Positions 31,700 to 39,600 of a DNA stretch of 46,469 bases are shown here, piece by piece. Under the pieces are notes generated by a model. That model was not told the origin of the DNA. It ran no database searches and was given only the letters and a program-made list of their open reading frames with translations. This DNA is from a virus. The stretch's first letter is position 1. Each line of letters begins with the position of its first letter. The DNA lies in the IMG/VR virus record IMGVR_UViG_3300044971_000868, positions 1-46,469 of that record. One strand, given 5' to 3'. The position numbers were made by a program, and so were the translations under genes.

Positions 31700-32758
31700 T
31701 TATTCTTCATTTTTCATACTAGCAAATCCTGAAAGGAAATTGAAAGTACTCATTAGCCAAGCATCGGGATCTTTAAATGAACTATAAACTTTATCCTCCA
31801 TTAATAAACGTTTAAATGAAAATTTATTTATGGTTGGTATTTTTTGTTCATTTACTATCTCTCGTACAGTACTTTTGATTGAACCTGGAATATCTACATC
31901 TTCTAATTGCATCAAATCATAATTCAATCGTAGTAACTTTTCGTTATCTAATATAGTCTGGTAAAACTTATGTTTAGAGTCTCTTCGGTCAATACAGATC
32001 TGAATAATATCATCTAATGATAATTTTTTATCTTCCAGTATTTCAGGAATATGCTTTAGTAAAGTCTTCAGTCCTACTCCGGCAACACCTTTAATATTAT
32101 CAGACGAGTCACCAGTAAAAAGTTTAAATATAATGTAATTGTATGCGGGTACTCCTATCTTTTCTAATACAGTTTCGGCGGTATAGGTGGTTTTAGTAAC
32201 AGGACGCCAAATTGATACTTTATCATTCACTAATTGTAAATAATCTTTATCATCTGACATAATAACTACCTTTTCCGAATTATGGAATATATCAGTAGTC
32301 ATATATGCGATTACATCATCTGCTTCTACGGTATCTATAGAAAGTATTGTTATTGGGAGCGTATCTAAATATGCAACCAATCTTGATAATTGATGTTTCA
32401 TATTTCTCACTTCCTGATCAACATTTATTTCCATATGATCAGGACGATTAAATTTAGTATTTATCTTTCGTCCTGCCTTATAATCAGCATATAAATCACG
32501 TCTTCTTACAGAACCACCTTTACCATCGAATACTATAATAAGTCTTGTTGGTTGTACGCTTCTGATAACAAATCCTATAGATTTTAGGAATCCTGTGATG
32601 CCTCCTATATGTTCGCCATCATCATTACAAACGGGAACCGCGCTAAACACACGAATAAATGAATTCAAGCCATCTACAATAAGAATCTTATCATCTGGTT
32701 TTGAATTCCTATTCCCTTCCTCGCGCAGTTCACGCAGTAACTTTACGTATTCTTTCAT
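31700..32758 (-). CDS. RNase H / 5'-3' exonuclease (T4 Rnh-like, FEN family)
   Basis: The 352-aa protein has the FEN acidic motifs: DKILIVDGLNSFIRVF near residue 23, LIIVFDGKGGSVRRRDLYAD near residue 98 and TVEADDVIAYM near residue 162. VIMSDDKDYLQLVND near residue 187 and TGDSSDNIKGVAGVGLKTLL near residue 235 complete the set, including the helix-hairpin-helix. The enzyme removes RNA primers and flaps from lagging-strand fragments. It follows RecA by 16 nt, and the start context is AAATAAGTT-ATG. A strong terminator comes after it. Confidence 0.9.
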   Translation of the reverse strand: MKEYVKLLRELREEGNRNSKPDDKILIVDGLNSFIRVFSAVPVCNDDGEHIGGITGFLKSIGFVIRSVQPTRLIIVFDGKGGSVRRRDLYADYKAGRKINTKFNRPDHMEINVDQEVRNMKHQLSRLVAYLDTLPITILSIDTVEADDVIAYMTTDIFHNSEKVVIMSDDKDYLQLVNDKVSIWRPVTKTTYTAETVLEKIGVPAYNYIIFKLFTGDSSDNIKGVAGVGLKTLLKHIPEILEDKKLSLDDIIQICIDRRDSKHKFYQTILDNEKLLRLNYDLMQLEDVDIPGSIKSTVREIVNEQKIPTINKFSFKRLLMEDKVYSSFKDPDAWLMSTFNFLSGFASMKNEE

Positions 32759-32774
32759 AACTTATTTTATCTTT

Positions 32775-33926
32775 TTAATCTAATGTTCCGAAATTGGTAT
32801 CTATGCTAAGCTCATCACTCAGTTCAACATCATCAGACTTATACTTCATAACATACTTGTCACATAACACCTGATATAGTTGTTCTTTCAATACAGGATT
32901 ATCTAATAAAGTCTTTCTGAAGTCTTTGGTTTTAAACTTGATTACCTCACCTGAACTCGTATCAACATAATTGTAGTTACCTGCAGTACCGGATACTATT
33001 TCAAGTTTTTTCAATAATTCTAGTAAACTAAAATCATCATCTATACCTCTATTAAAGTATATCGGATAAGTTATTACTCGTAATGGTGGTCCCATACGAT
33101 TTTTAACTACTTTTGCAGTTGTATTAATACCTGTCACTTCTTGTTTTCCTTGCGGACCTTCCTTAATCATTCCAGAAGGTGATAATCGTAATCTAACACT
33201 TGCATGAAATGCGATTGCTTTTCCTCCACTTGTAGTCCAAGGATCCGAAAATGCTGGAGCATTCATTCTACTTCTTAGCTGATTAGTAAATATCAAAAGT
33301 ATTTTCTCTCTACCAATTAGATTAGTAATCTTTCTCATAGCTTTTGATAAAATAATAGCTTTAGCAGTGTTATAACCATCTTTATCCCATTCAGCTGCCA
33401 TTTCAGTTTTAGTACTTGCTGCAGCTACAGAGTCTACTACAATTGTAACTGGGGTATCTTTATTAGACTTTCTTACAGATTCTATAATACTTTCAATTGA
33501 CTCAAAGATATCTTCAATGGTTTCTAAAGGTACATATAACATCTCCTTTAAATTTACACCAATTGCTGATAGGAATTCTGTTGATGTCGCATTCTCAGTA
33601 TCAACATATACTGCAATACCTCCCATTTTTTGTGTATTAGCTAACGCATGCGCTGCTAATAATGATTTACCTGACGCTTCTAGACCTGTTATTTCTACAA
33701 TTCTACCCATCGGAAACCCACCATTAGGTCTATTGCTAATGGCTAGGTCCAATGCGGTACAACCTGTAGGAACCCATCCTTTAATTTCGGATGGTGAATC
33801 TGCTGTATCTCCTTCTAAGAAATAAGCAATCTTTCCTGCAGATGCTTTAAATTGTTTGTTTAGGTTGTCGGCTAACGTCAAAGCTAAATCCTCGTCTAAT
33901 TCGACTTTGCTTTTTGTTTTTGCCAT
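32775..33926 (-). CDS. RecA/UvsX recombinase
   Basis: The 383-aa protein has Walker A ITGLEASGKSLLAAHALANT near residue 80, the strand AVYVDTENATS, Walker B TPVTIVVDSVAAAS near residue 165, and LLIFTNQLRSRMN near residue 223, with the L2-region Gln of bacterial RecA. DPWTTSGGKAIAFHASVRLR follows. Length and motifs match bacterial RecA more than T4 UvsX. It pairs homologous DNA and drives recombination-dependent replication. It is 12 nt after the SSB gene. The C-terminus is acidic. Confidence 0.95.
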   Translation of the reverse strand: MAKTKSKVELDEDLALTLADNLNKQFKASAGKIAYFLEGDTADSPSEIKGWVPTGCTALDLAISNRPNGGFPMGRIVEITGLEASGKSLLAAHALANTQKMGGIAVYVDTENATSTEFLSAIGVNLKEMLYVPLETIEDIFESIESIIESVRKSNKDTPVTIVVDSVAAASTKTEMAAEWDKDGYNTAKAIILSKAMRKITNLIGREKILLIFTNQLRSRMNAPAFSDPWTTSGGKAIAFHASVRLRLSPSGMIKEGPQGKQEVTGINTTAKVVKNRMGPPLRVITYPIYFNRGIDDDFSLLELLKKLEIVSGTAGNYNYVDTSSGEVIKFKTKDFRKTLLDNPVLKEQLYQVLCDKYVMKYKSDDVELSDELSIDTNFGTLD

Positions 33927-33938
33927 AAATTTATACTA

Positions 33939-34724
33939 TTACTTTTTAGAGAAAAGAGCATCAAAAGCAGCTGATACATCTTCTACCTTATTAGTAGTTG
34001 CTGATTCAGTCTCTAATGATTTCTTATTAGATGATTTAGAAGAATCTGTCGCATCTTCTGTGTTAGCAGGTTCTGTTGGATTCATCCATTCTTGTAATAA
34101 TTTCTCAATTTCATCATATGAATACTCTTTAAACAATTCAGTGATTTTAGGTTGATTTTTAATCAATTCTAATACCTCCTTGCTTTCAGTCATAGGACTA
34201 GTATTTGGTTTAACTCGAATAGAAGTCTCTGGATAATCTTTACCTGTGGCTTCTTTTGATTTGAACTCTACCGTAATATCACGACCACTCATTGGATCTG
34301 TAATGTCACCATAGTCAGCATCTGCGATAAATCCTAATAATTCTTGATATACTGTTTTGCCGAATCCCCAAAATTTAATACCTTCAGATTCTTTACCTCT
34401 GATTAAGATAGGTACATAACATCTCATTTTAGGTTCTAATCCTTTACCCATTTTCCAATCTTCTTTATTACCAGTTGATTTCAGTTTGTCAGCAAATTCC
34501 ACAATTGGATCTTGTTTGCCAAATGATACCGGTGATAGAATGTTTTTACCACTAAAGTTATAGTGAAAATACATTTCTAAAAAAGGATTTTCTCGGTTGT
34601 GAATATAAGGAACTATCCTTACTTGATGTGTACCAGGAGCTGGTTTCCACAGATTCTCTTGCTTATTTGTTTTTGATTGCAGAGATTGTAACTTGTTGCG
34701 AATTGCACTAATGTCGATTGCCAT
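33939..34724 (-). CDS. Single-stranded DNA-binding protein (T4 gp32-like)
   Basis: The 261-aa protein begins with a basic N-terminal segment (RNKLQSLQSKTNKQENLWKP) like the gp32 cooperativity domain. An OB-type core has GTHQVRIVPYIHNRENPF and EGIKFWGFGKTVYQELLGFI, followed by a Ser/Thr/Glu-rich linker and the C-terminus VEDVSAAFDALFSKK, the acidic-hydrophobic tail used to recruit partners. The T4 zinc motif is absent, so the core is not zinc-stabilised in the same way. It heads the SSB-RecA-RNase H unit and has a 123-nt leader region. Confidence 0.88.
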   Translation of the reverse strand: MAIDISAIRNKLQSLQSKTNKQENLWKPAPGTHQVRIVPYIHNRENPFLEMYFHYNFSGKNILSPVSFGKQDPIVEFADKLKSTGNKEDWKMGKGLEPKMRCYVPILIRGKESEGIKFWGFGKTVYQELLGFIADADYGDITDPMSGRDITVEFKSKEATGKDYPETSIRVKPNTSPMTESKEVLELIKNQPKITELFKEYSYDEIEKLLQEWMNPTEPANTEDATDSSKSSNKKSLETESATTNKVEDVSAAFDALFSKK

Positions 34725-34772
34725 TTGTTTTTCATTTTTTAGTTGTTAATAATTAATTGTCAATTGTCATTC

Positions 34773-34798
34773 AAAAAATAATACGCCTAGGTTCGTAT
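34773..34798 (-). terminator. Weak hairpin and T-run in the SSB leader
   Basis: The coding strand has ATACG, an 8-nt loop AACCTAGG, CGTAT, then TATTTTTT. The stem is only 5 bp. It lies downstream of a promoter-like motif (34817-34832) and upstream of the SSB start, so it could be either a terminator for the 130-aa gene or an attenuator in the SSB leader. A further repeat, AATTGTCAATTGTC on the plus strand (34755-34768), is nearby. Confidence 0.35.
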
Positions 34799-34816
34799 AC
34801 TCAATTAAATAACTAA

Positions 34817-34832
34817 TTTATATAAATATAAG
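34817..34832 (-). promoter_or_regulatory. Putative phage promoter motif upstream of the SSB gene
   Basis: The coding strand reads CTTATATTTATATAAA, a full match to the recurring motif. It lies 92 nt before the SSB ATG, unlike the other copies, which lie 6-16 nt from theirs. A leader of about 85 nt would result. Confidence 0.5.
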
Positions 34833-34847
34833 ATAAATTATTGTAGA

Positions 34848-35240
34848 TTACAAATTTTCTACCAGAATTATTTTAAAAATCTGTGTAGGGTAAATTTTAA
34901 CTTCGTTGTTCGTAGATAAAATTAAACTGTTTCTGTAATTACTCCAATTTATTATATGTCTATTATTTAGTTCACCACCGTTCTCACTTCTAATTATAGA
35001 GTTTAATGAATTAATGGTGTATAATGTATTTGTTTCTTTCTTTCTATGTAGGAGAATAGCCCCATTTAATGTATTTGAATTGGATTCTTTCTCTATATTA
35101 AATGTGCATAGCAAATCTTCTTTGCCGTCTATTCGTAATACAAATATTTTACCGAAACAAATTTCATAGGTATCAGTTATCTTTTTTATCGATTCATCTA
35201 GAAATAATTCTGGTGTAAATAGTGCTAATAACTGATACAA
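34848..35240 (-). CDS. Unknown 130-aa protein
   Basis: The protein begins at a TTG codon (MYQLLALFTPELFLDESIKK) and has ICFGKIFVLRIDGKEDLLCT in the middle. YTINSLNSIIRSENGGELNN near residue 74 is followed by HIINWSNYRNSLILSTNNEV. The latter, (I/V)(N/D)W..Y(R/K)NSL(I/L)L, seems familiar from other T4-like phages, but I cannot name it. The TTG start is supported by a promoter-like motif 11 nt upstream and the absence of an ATG. It lies between the family-A-like polymerase and SSB, so a replication-associated role is possible. Confidence 0.6.
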   Translation of the reverse strand: MYQLLALFTPELFLDESIKKITDTYEICFGKIFVLRIDGKEDLLCTFNIEKESNSNTLNGAILLHRKKETNTLYTINSLNSIIRSENGGELNNRHIINWSNYRNSLILSTNNEVKIYPTQIFKIILVENL

Positions 35241-35251
35241 TGTTTGTAGTA

Positions 35252-35265
35252 TACATATAAATATG
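35252..35265 (-). promoter_or_regulatory. Putative phage promoter motif upstream of the 130-aa gene
   Basis: The coding strand reads CATATTTATATGTA, ending 11 nt before the TTG start. It is identical in 13 of 14 positions to the copy upstream of the HNH gene at 10569-10582. Confidence 0.45.
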
Positions 35266-35266
35266 T

Positions 35267-36616
35267 TTAAATTTTATTAGAATCTACGTTTACTAAATTA
35301 TGATAATCAGGGCCTATTGATATCTTTACAGGAAACTTTGTTTGTTCCATTTCCGACTTGATATATCTAATATATTCAGCCCCGTCCGCTTTATTAAAAT
35401 CAACTAATAATGAATCGTATGTATAAAGAATAATTTTAGATTCAAATTTATTTTGATTTATACCATCTAGTATCATGCAATTTCTTTCTGTCTCAAAACA
35501 TTGTAGATAGTAATTTAATAGCTTACTAGCATTCATATCATTAAAAAAGTTCTTATACAATCTTCTGTTAAATATTGGAGTCTCTATATAATTTACTTCG
35601 TTATATGATTGCCATAGTACTTTAGTTAAATCATTAATTCGTTTGAAATATTCAATATGTAAAAACTCTTTTGATATCCCACCGTATAATAATCTAAAAC
35701 TTATTTTTTTAGATTGTTCATATTCGTCATCAGTTAAATCAGTCTTATTAAAATAGTATCGACCTAAATATTTATGAATGGATTCATTTGTTGGAAAATC
35801 ATAATTAACTAAATCAGCTAATAAACGTAGATGATATCCATCAAAGTCAAAATTTATTAAGAATCCATCTTTACCAAATCTACTAGTAAATGATGCTCTA
35901 CTACCATTATCTTTATTTAATGCTGCAAAGTTTATACCACCGAATCGATTACTAGGTCTACCTGTTGATGTATACAAATTATATTCTGAAAATGTGTATC
36001 CATTAAAGTACTGCGTATCTAGGTAATATTTATGGAATGTATCATAGTTGGTATATAAACCATTCTTTTCTATATTATAGAATGAATTTATAAACTTATC
36101 ATTATAATTTATGAATGCAGCATGTTCCTTTATATCAGGCGTATAGTATTCTAGAAATGCATTTTTAATATTGGTACACCGCTCGTAATGTTTTAATATT
36201 GGAATAATAGTATTCAGATTTTTAAAATATTGAAAGTTTCTAGTAAACCATTCATGTGCAGATGTATCGAAATCATCTTCAAATGGTGTATTAGTTTCAA
36301 AATACTTTACCAAGTCAATATCAATTAAGTTATAATTTTTACAGAAGGCATAAAATCTTTTCTTATTATATACATACATTCTATTATCTTTAGGTATTCT
36401 ATCCAATTGCTTTTGATTTATACCTAATGCTTCTGTATGATTAAACGATATCATATATTCTGTATCTTTAAGCAGAACATATACATATAATAATGATATT
36501 GAATCTAGATGTACCGGATAGTTTCCGTTCGCATAAATTGGTATAACTAACCAATCATTTGCGGCATTCTCTGATAAGAATTGATCATAATCTAAACTAG
36601 TTTCTATTATTTTCAT
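35267..36616 (-). CDS. Short family-A-like DNA polymerase (divergent)
   Basis: The 449-aa protein has PolI-type motifs in order. STGRPSNRFGGINFAALN (residues 217-234) matches TGRxSS..PNLQNIP. FLINFDFDGYHLRLLADL is motif A, with Asp257 in the place of Taq Asp610. QSKKISFRLLYGG is motif B, with Lys303, Phe307 and Tyr311 matching Lys663, Phe667 and Tyr671. LYTYDSLLVDF is motif C, with Asp401 matching Asp785. Departures are Glu615 to His262, Arg659 lost, the Gly after Phe667 to Arg, and HDE to YDS. The N-terminal 170 residues lack the DxE of a 3'-5' exonuclease. The role (repair, accessory or inactive) is open. Confidence 0.72.
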   Translation of the reverse strand: MKIIETSLDYDQFLSENAANDWLVIPIYANGNYPVHLDSISLLYVYVLLKDTEYMISFNHTEALGINQKQLDRIPKDNRMYVYNKKRFYAFCKNYNLIDIDLVKYFETNTPFEDDFDTSAHEWFTRNFQYFKNLNTIIPILKHYERCTNIKNAFLEYYTPDIKEHAAFINYNDKFINSFYNIEKNGLYTNYDTFHKYYLDTQYFNGYTFSEYNLYTSTGRPSNRFGGINFAALNKDNGSRASFTSRFGKDGFLINFDFDGYHLRLLADLVNYDFPTNESIHKYLGRYYFNKTDLTDDEYEQSKKISFRLLYGGISKEFLHIEYFKRINDLTKVLWQSYNEVNYIETPIFNRRLYKNFFNDMNASKLLNYYLQCFETERNCMILDGINQNKFESKIILYTYDSLLVDFNKADGAEYIRYIKSEMEQTKFPVKISIGPDYHNLVNVDSNKI

Positions 36617-36649
36617 AGGTTCTAGTTAAATATAATAAAACTTTCTGTA

Positions 36650-37300
36650 TTACAAAAATTTATTTTTGATTTCTTGTGATGTTGCGTTAGAATACACTGA
36701 TAATTCTATATAGTCATTGATAAAAGTGTCTAGGCCTGGTATCTTTATCTTATTTAATTGTACTATTCTTTGGTTAGTATCTTCTACACCAAATTGTACT
36801 ATAGCATTATTTGAATCTCTAACGTCATTTCTAGGTCCGGTCAATTTCCATGGTATTGTTATTGCTGTATAAAGTCCTGCATTAATACCTTTACCCGATG
36901 ATACTAATGAACTATATTGGTCAGCATCTATTTCTATAATAGATAATACAGCATTTGTTAAATTATTACGTTGAATAAAATATCTATCAACACTACCATT
37001 AACATAATCATCCTCTTTAAGTATCGGAAAGTAATATCTTGGTGCTACAAAAGGATCAACATCTACTTTAGTAATATTTTTGTATATCATATTACCCTCT
37101 ATCTGATATGTTGGTTTATATGGTATTAACTTTTTCGATTGAAATTGATTCCACCCAGATTCTGTATATATCTCACCTGTTGAATATCTGTGATATGATC
37201 CTGTATATCCAGCACCACTCTCAAGCATATACTGACCACCGTTGGTGTATAGATTATTTATAATCTGATCTACTGGATAATATATTTTTAATCTTGCCAT
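36650..37300 (-). CDS. Virion structural protein, probably baseplate
   Basis: The 216-aa protein has an N-terminal part rich in aromatic residues and Gly (NNLYTNGGQYMLESGAGYTG, then SYHRYSTGEIYTESGW), a pattern of many marine-phage virion proteins in which the YTG.YH.Y.TGE.YT motif recurs. RYFIQRNNLTNAVLSIIEID in the middle and a C-terminal helix (FINDYIELSVYSNATSQEIK) follow. It is 1 nt after the 657-aa hub-like gene, which places it in the baseplate operon. No enzymatic motif is visible. Confidence 0.6.
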   Translation of the reverse strand: MARLKIYYPVDQIINNLYTNGGQYMLESGAGYTGSYHRYSTGEIYTESGWNQFQSKKLIPYKPTYQIEGNMIYKNITKVDVDPFVAPRYYFPILKEDDYVNGSVDRYFIQRNNLTNAVLSIIEIDADQYSSLVSSGKGINAGLYTAITIPWKLTGPRNDVRDSNNAIVQFGVEDTNQRIVQLNKIKIPGLDTFINDYIELSVYSNATSQEIKNKFL

Positions 37301-37301
37301 T

Positions 37302-39275
37302 TTATACTTTCAATCTAGATACTGTACTTAATGTTGTTGTCCAATCATTATTAGCTATATTATGTTCAATTTTCGTTACTGTAAACACCACATTATCGTA
37401 TCCTTTAGGTAAATAATTAATTCTTATAGTATTACCAAATCTGAAACCTCGGACTCCATCCATAACTACAGTCAAATCTATAGGTAATGGTGAGCCCTTT
37501 ACTTCATTGCTGTTTTGATCTACTACATATTTTTTATAGTCTTGCAAGCCAGATTGTATATTTGCAACATCGTCTGGTCTAAAGCCTCGTTCAAATGCAG
37601 TCTTTTTAGTCTTGTTTAAGTCGTTTAAAGTCTCGTCAGAAGTTTTTACAGGCGTAGGTGTTGTTCCTGTTTTTGCACCAATTAGTTGCGGAGTCTTACC
37701 AGTTAATGTAGATGCTGCTGATACGAATTGTGCGGTTGCCATGGCTCCAGGTAATTTTGATGTCATTGACATACTTCTAACAACACTACCTTTCGTATTA
37801 TTATCTGATATAATTACCGGTATAGTAAATGGTTCTACAGAATCTCCTATAAACTGTGTCTCCATTACTACCCATTGTGATAGACTCTTTTTATATTCCG
37901 CATCGCCTTTTTCCGCATCAACTCTTGGATTGACTAAACTTAATTGATATAATCCTCCGGTGCAATTATCAATTTCTGTAAATATCTTGCCGAAGAAATT
38001 AACTAAAGATGTATCAACATCTTTACTATTCATTTTAGCGGACACTTCTGATTGCATACCTTTTACCATCTCCATTAGAAAATCTATACTAACTAGTATC
38101 TTACTTAAATCTACAGTATTTGAATTACCTTGATTCATTGATATTTTATCATCAATAGATTTCGTTAAACTTTCAGTTCCATATACTGAATATCCTGGTA
38201 ACAATATATTTCTAGGATTCGAAGATACTATATCTGTATACTTTCTTCCTACAGATATATCTTTATTCGATTGGTATGCGTTTTCAGGAAATAATCCAGG
38301 TGCATTATTTTGTAATATTTTTGATACTGCAAAACAAATCCATTCTAATGTGACATATACTATTTCAGCCGGCGTGGCGGCATTAACCTTATCTGTATTT
38401 TCGGATTGCGCATTTGATAGTTTTACTGATAGTTTAGCGATACCATTATTTGGTGCTATTATTGCAGGTGGTCCTGGTAATCCGGGTGATATCGAATCGA
38501 TAGGAAACTTTGCATTATCAGCGGTTGCATTCTTTACTCGTTGTACCCAATTATATGGTATTACTTCAGATTCAGAAGGGCCATTACCATCAGAATCAAC
38601 AGCAACTTGTTGACCAAATAAGACAGCTTTGTTTGCATTTTTAGTATTAGATGGTGTAGAATTTGTATTTAATGAAAAGAATCCTTCTCCTACTAAATTA
38701 CTTACACAATCGAATCCACCATCTGCTCGTAAAGTCCAACTAAAATTAGTAACAAATCCGTAAAACGCTTCCTTTGGGCCTGATCCTACGTTATCATTTA
38801 TCCTTTCTACAGTAGTCCATCCATATTCTATCTTAACTGGTATATTACTATTGTTTTCTTTCATAGGTTCAACAGTCAATAACGAAGTTAAATATGTATC
38901 TAATTGTGCTAAAGTAAATACTGTAAAATTTATGTCGGCTTTCATTAATGACCCGTAGTCGCCTTCATTAGATATACGAACACTATTTACTACAGGTTTT
39001 GGATATAATTCTCTAGTATATAATGTTGATTCGCCATTTTTTGATTCGACTTGAAATCCTCCTTTAGGCGGTTCTAGTAATGTCTCATTACCTCTTGATA
39101 TTTTAATATATCCAGTTTTTCTATATAACCATGCATGTATAGGATCTCCCTTCTGACCCCCGCGTTCTCTTTCAGAATATTTTCTAGAACGAGCATTTAC
39201 CTCATTCTGCACCGGACGCGATACCTGATTATAAAACGGATTGTTATCTTTTACATTGTAACCTTGTGTTGCCAT
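37302..39275 (-). CDS. Baseplate hub-like structural protein
   Basis: The 657-aa protein has the layout of large tail-hub proteins. Near residues 90-140 it has NSVRISNEGDYGSLMKADIN, then FTVFTLAQLDTYLTSLLTVE, and then VKIEYGWTTVERIND, as in baseplate proteins that begin with a tail-hub barrel. The C-terminus GFRFGNTIRINYLPKGYDNV and VFTVTKIEHNIANNDWTTTL resembles the closing domain of hub/spike proteins. It follows the LysM-type gene by 2 nt. No lysozyme or peptidase motif is seen. Confidence 0.6.
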   Translation of the reverse strand: MATQGYNVKDNNPFYNQVSRPVQNEVNARSRKYSERERGGQKGDPIHAWLYRKTGYIKISRGNETLLEPPKGGFQVESKNGESTLYTRELYPKPVVNSVRISNEGDYGSLMKADINFTVFTLAQLDTYLTSLLTVEPMKENNSNIPVKIEYGWTTVERINDNVGSGPKEAFYGFVTNFSWTLRADGGFDCVSNLVGEGFFSLNTNSTPSNTKNANKAVLFGQQVAVDSDGNGPSESEVIPYNWVQRVKNATADNAKFPIDSISPGLPGPPAIIAPNNGIAKLSVKLSNAQSENTDKVNAATPAEIVYVTLEWICFAVSKILQNNAPGLFPENAYQSNKDISVGRKYTDIVSSNPRNILLPGYSVYGTESLTKSIDDKISMNQGNSNTVDLSKILVSIDFLMEMVKGMQSEVSAKMNSKDVDTSLVNFFGKIFTEIDNCTGGLYQLSLVNPRVDAEKGDAEYKKSLSQWVVMETQFIGDSVEPFTIPVIISDNNTKGSVVRSMSMTSKLPGAMATAQFVSAASTLTGKTPQLIGAKTGTTPTPVKTSDETLNDLNKTKKTAFERGFRPDDVANIQSGLQDYKKYVVDQNSNEVKGSPLPIDLTVVMDGVRGFRFGNTIRINYLPKGYDNVVFTVTKIEHNIANNDWTTTLSTVSRLKV

Positions 39276-39277
39276 AA

Positions 39278-39589
39278 TTATCTAGAACTATTTTGTGATT
39301 GGTATTCTGCTTCTGCCGGATCTGATATATACGGTATTCTAAGTTGTATACCAGGCTCTATTACTAATGATCCGTTGAATTTAAAAGCATTAGGATTTGC
39401 TGATGCTATTATCCACCATTTTGACGCATCACCATAATAATCATATGCTATTAAATCTAATCTGTCACCATATGTTGTTATAATGTATATATCAGTAGTT
39501 TGTTTAGTTATCGTTGGTGGTAATGTTGTACCATAGTATCGTTTACCAGAGGCTAACTTATTAGTTGTTGCTATTGAATATCTTTCCAT
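39278..39589 (-). CDS. LysM-type baseplate protein (gp53-like)
   Basis: The 103-aa protein includes DIYIITTYGDRLDLIAYDYY and KWWIIASANPNAFKFNG. GDRLDLIAYDYYGDASKWW.IA..N followed by I.PG..LRIP is a LysM-like motif of tail baseplate proteins in myophages. The size fits small baseplate connectors. It lies 2 nt before the hub-like gene and 11 nt after the 1109-aa gene. Confidence 0.75.
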   Translation of the reverse strand: MERYSIATTNKLASGKRYYGTTLPPTITKQTTDIYIITTYGDRLDLIAYDYYGDASKWWIIASANPNAFKFNGSLVIEPGIQLRIPYISDPAEAEYQSQNSSR

Positions 39590-39600
39590 TAGTTATTATT

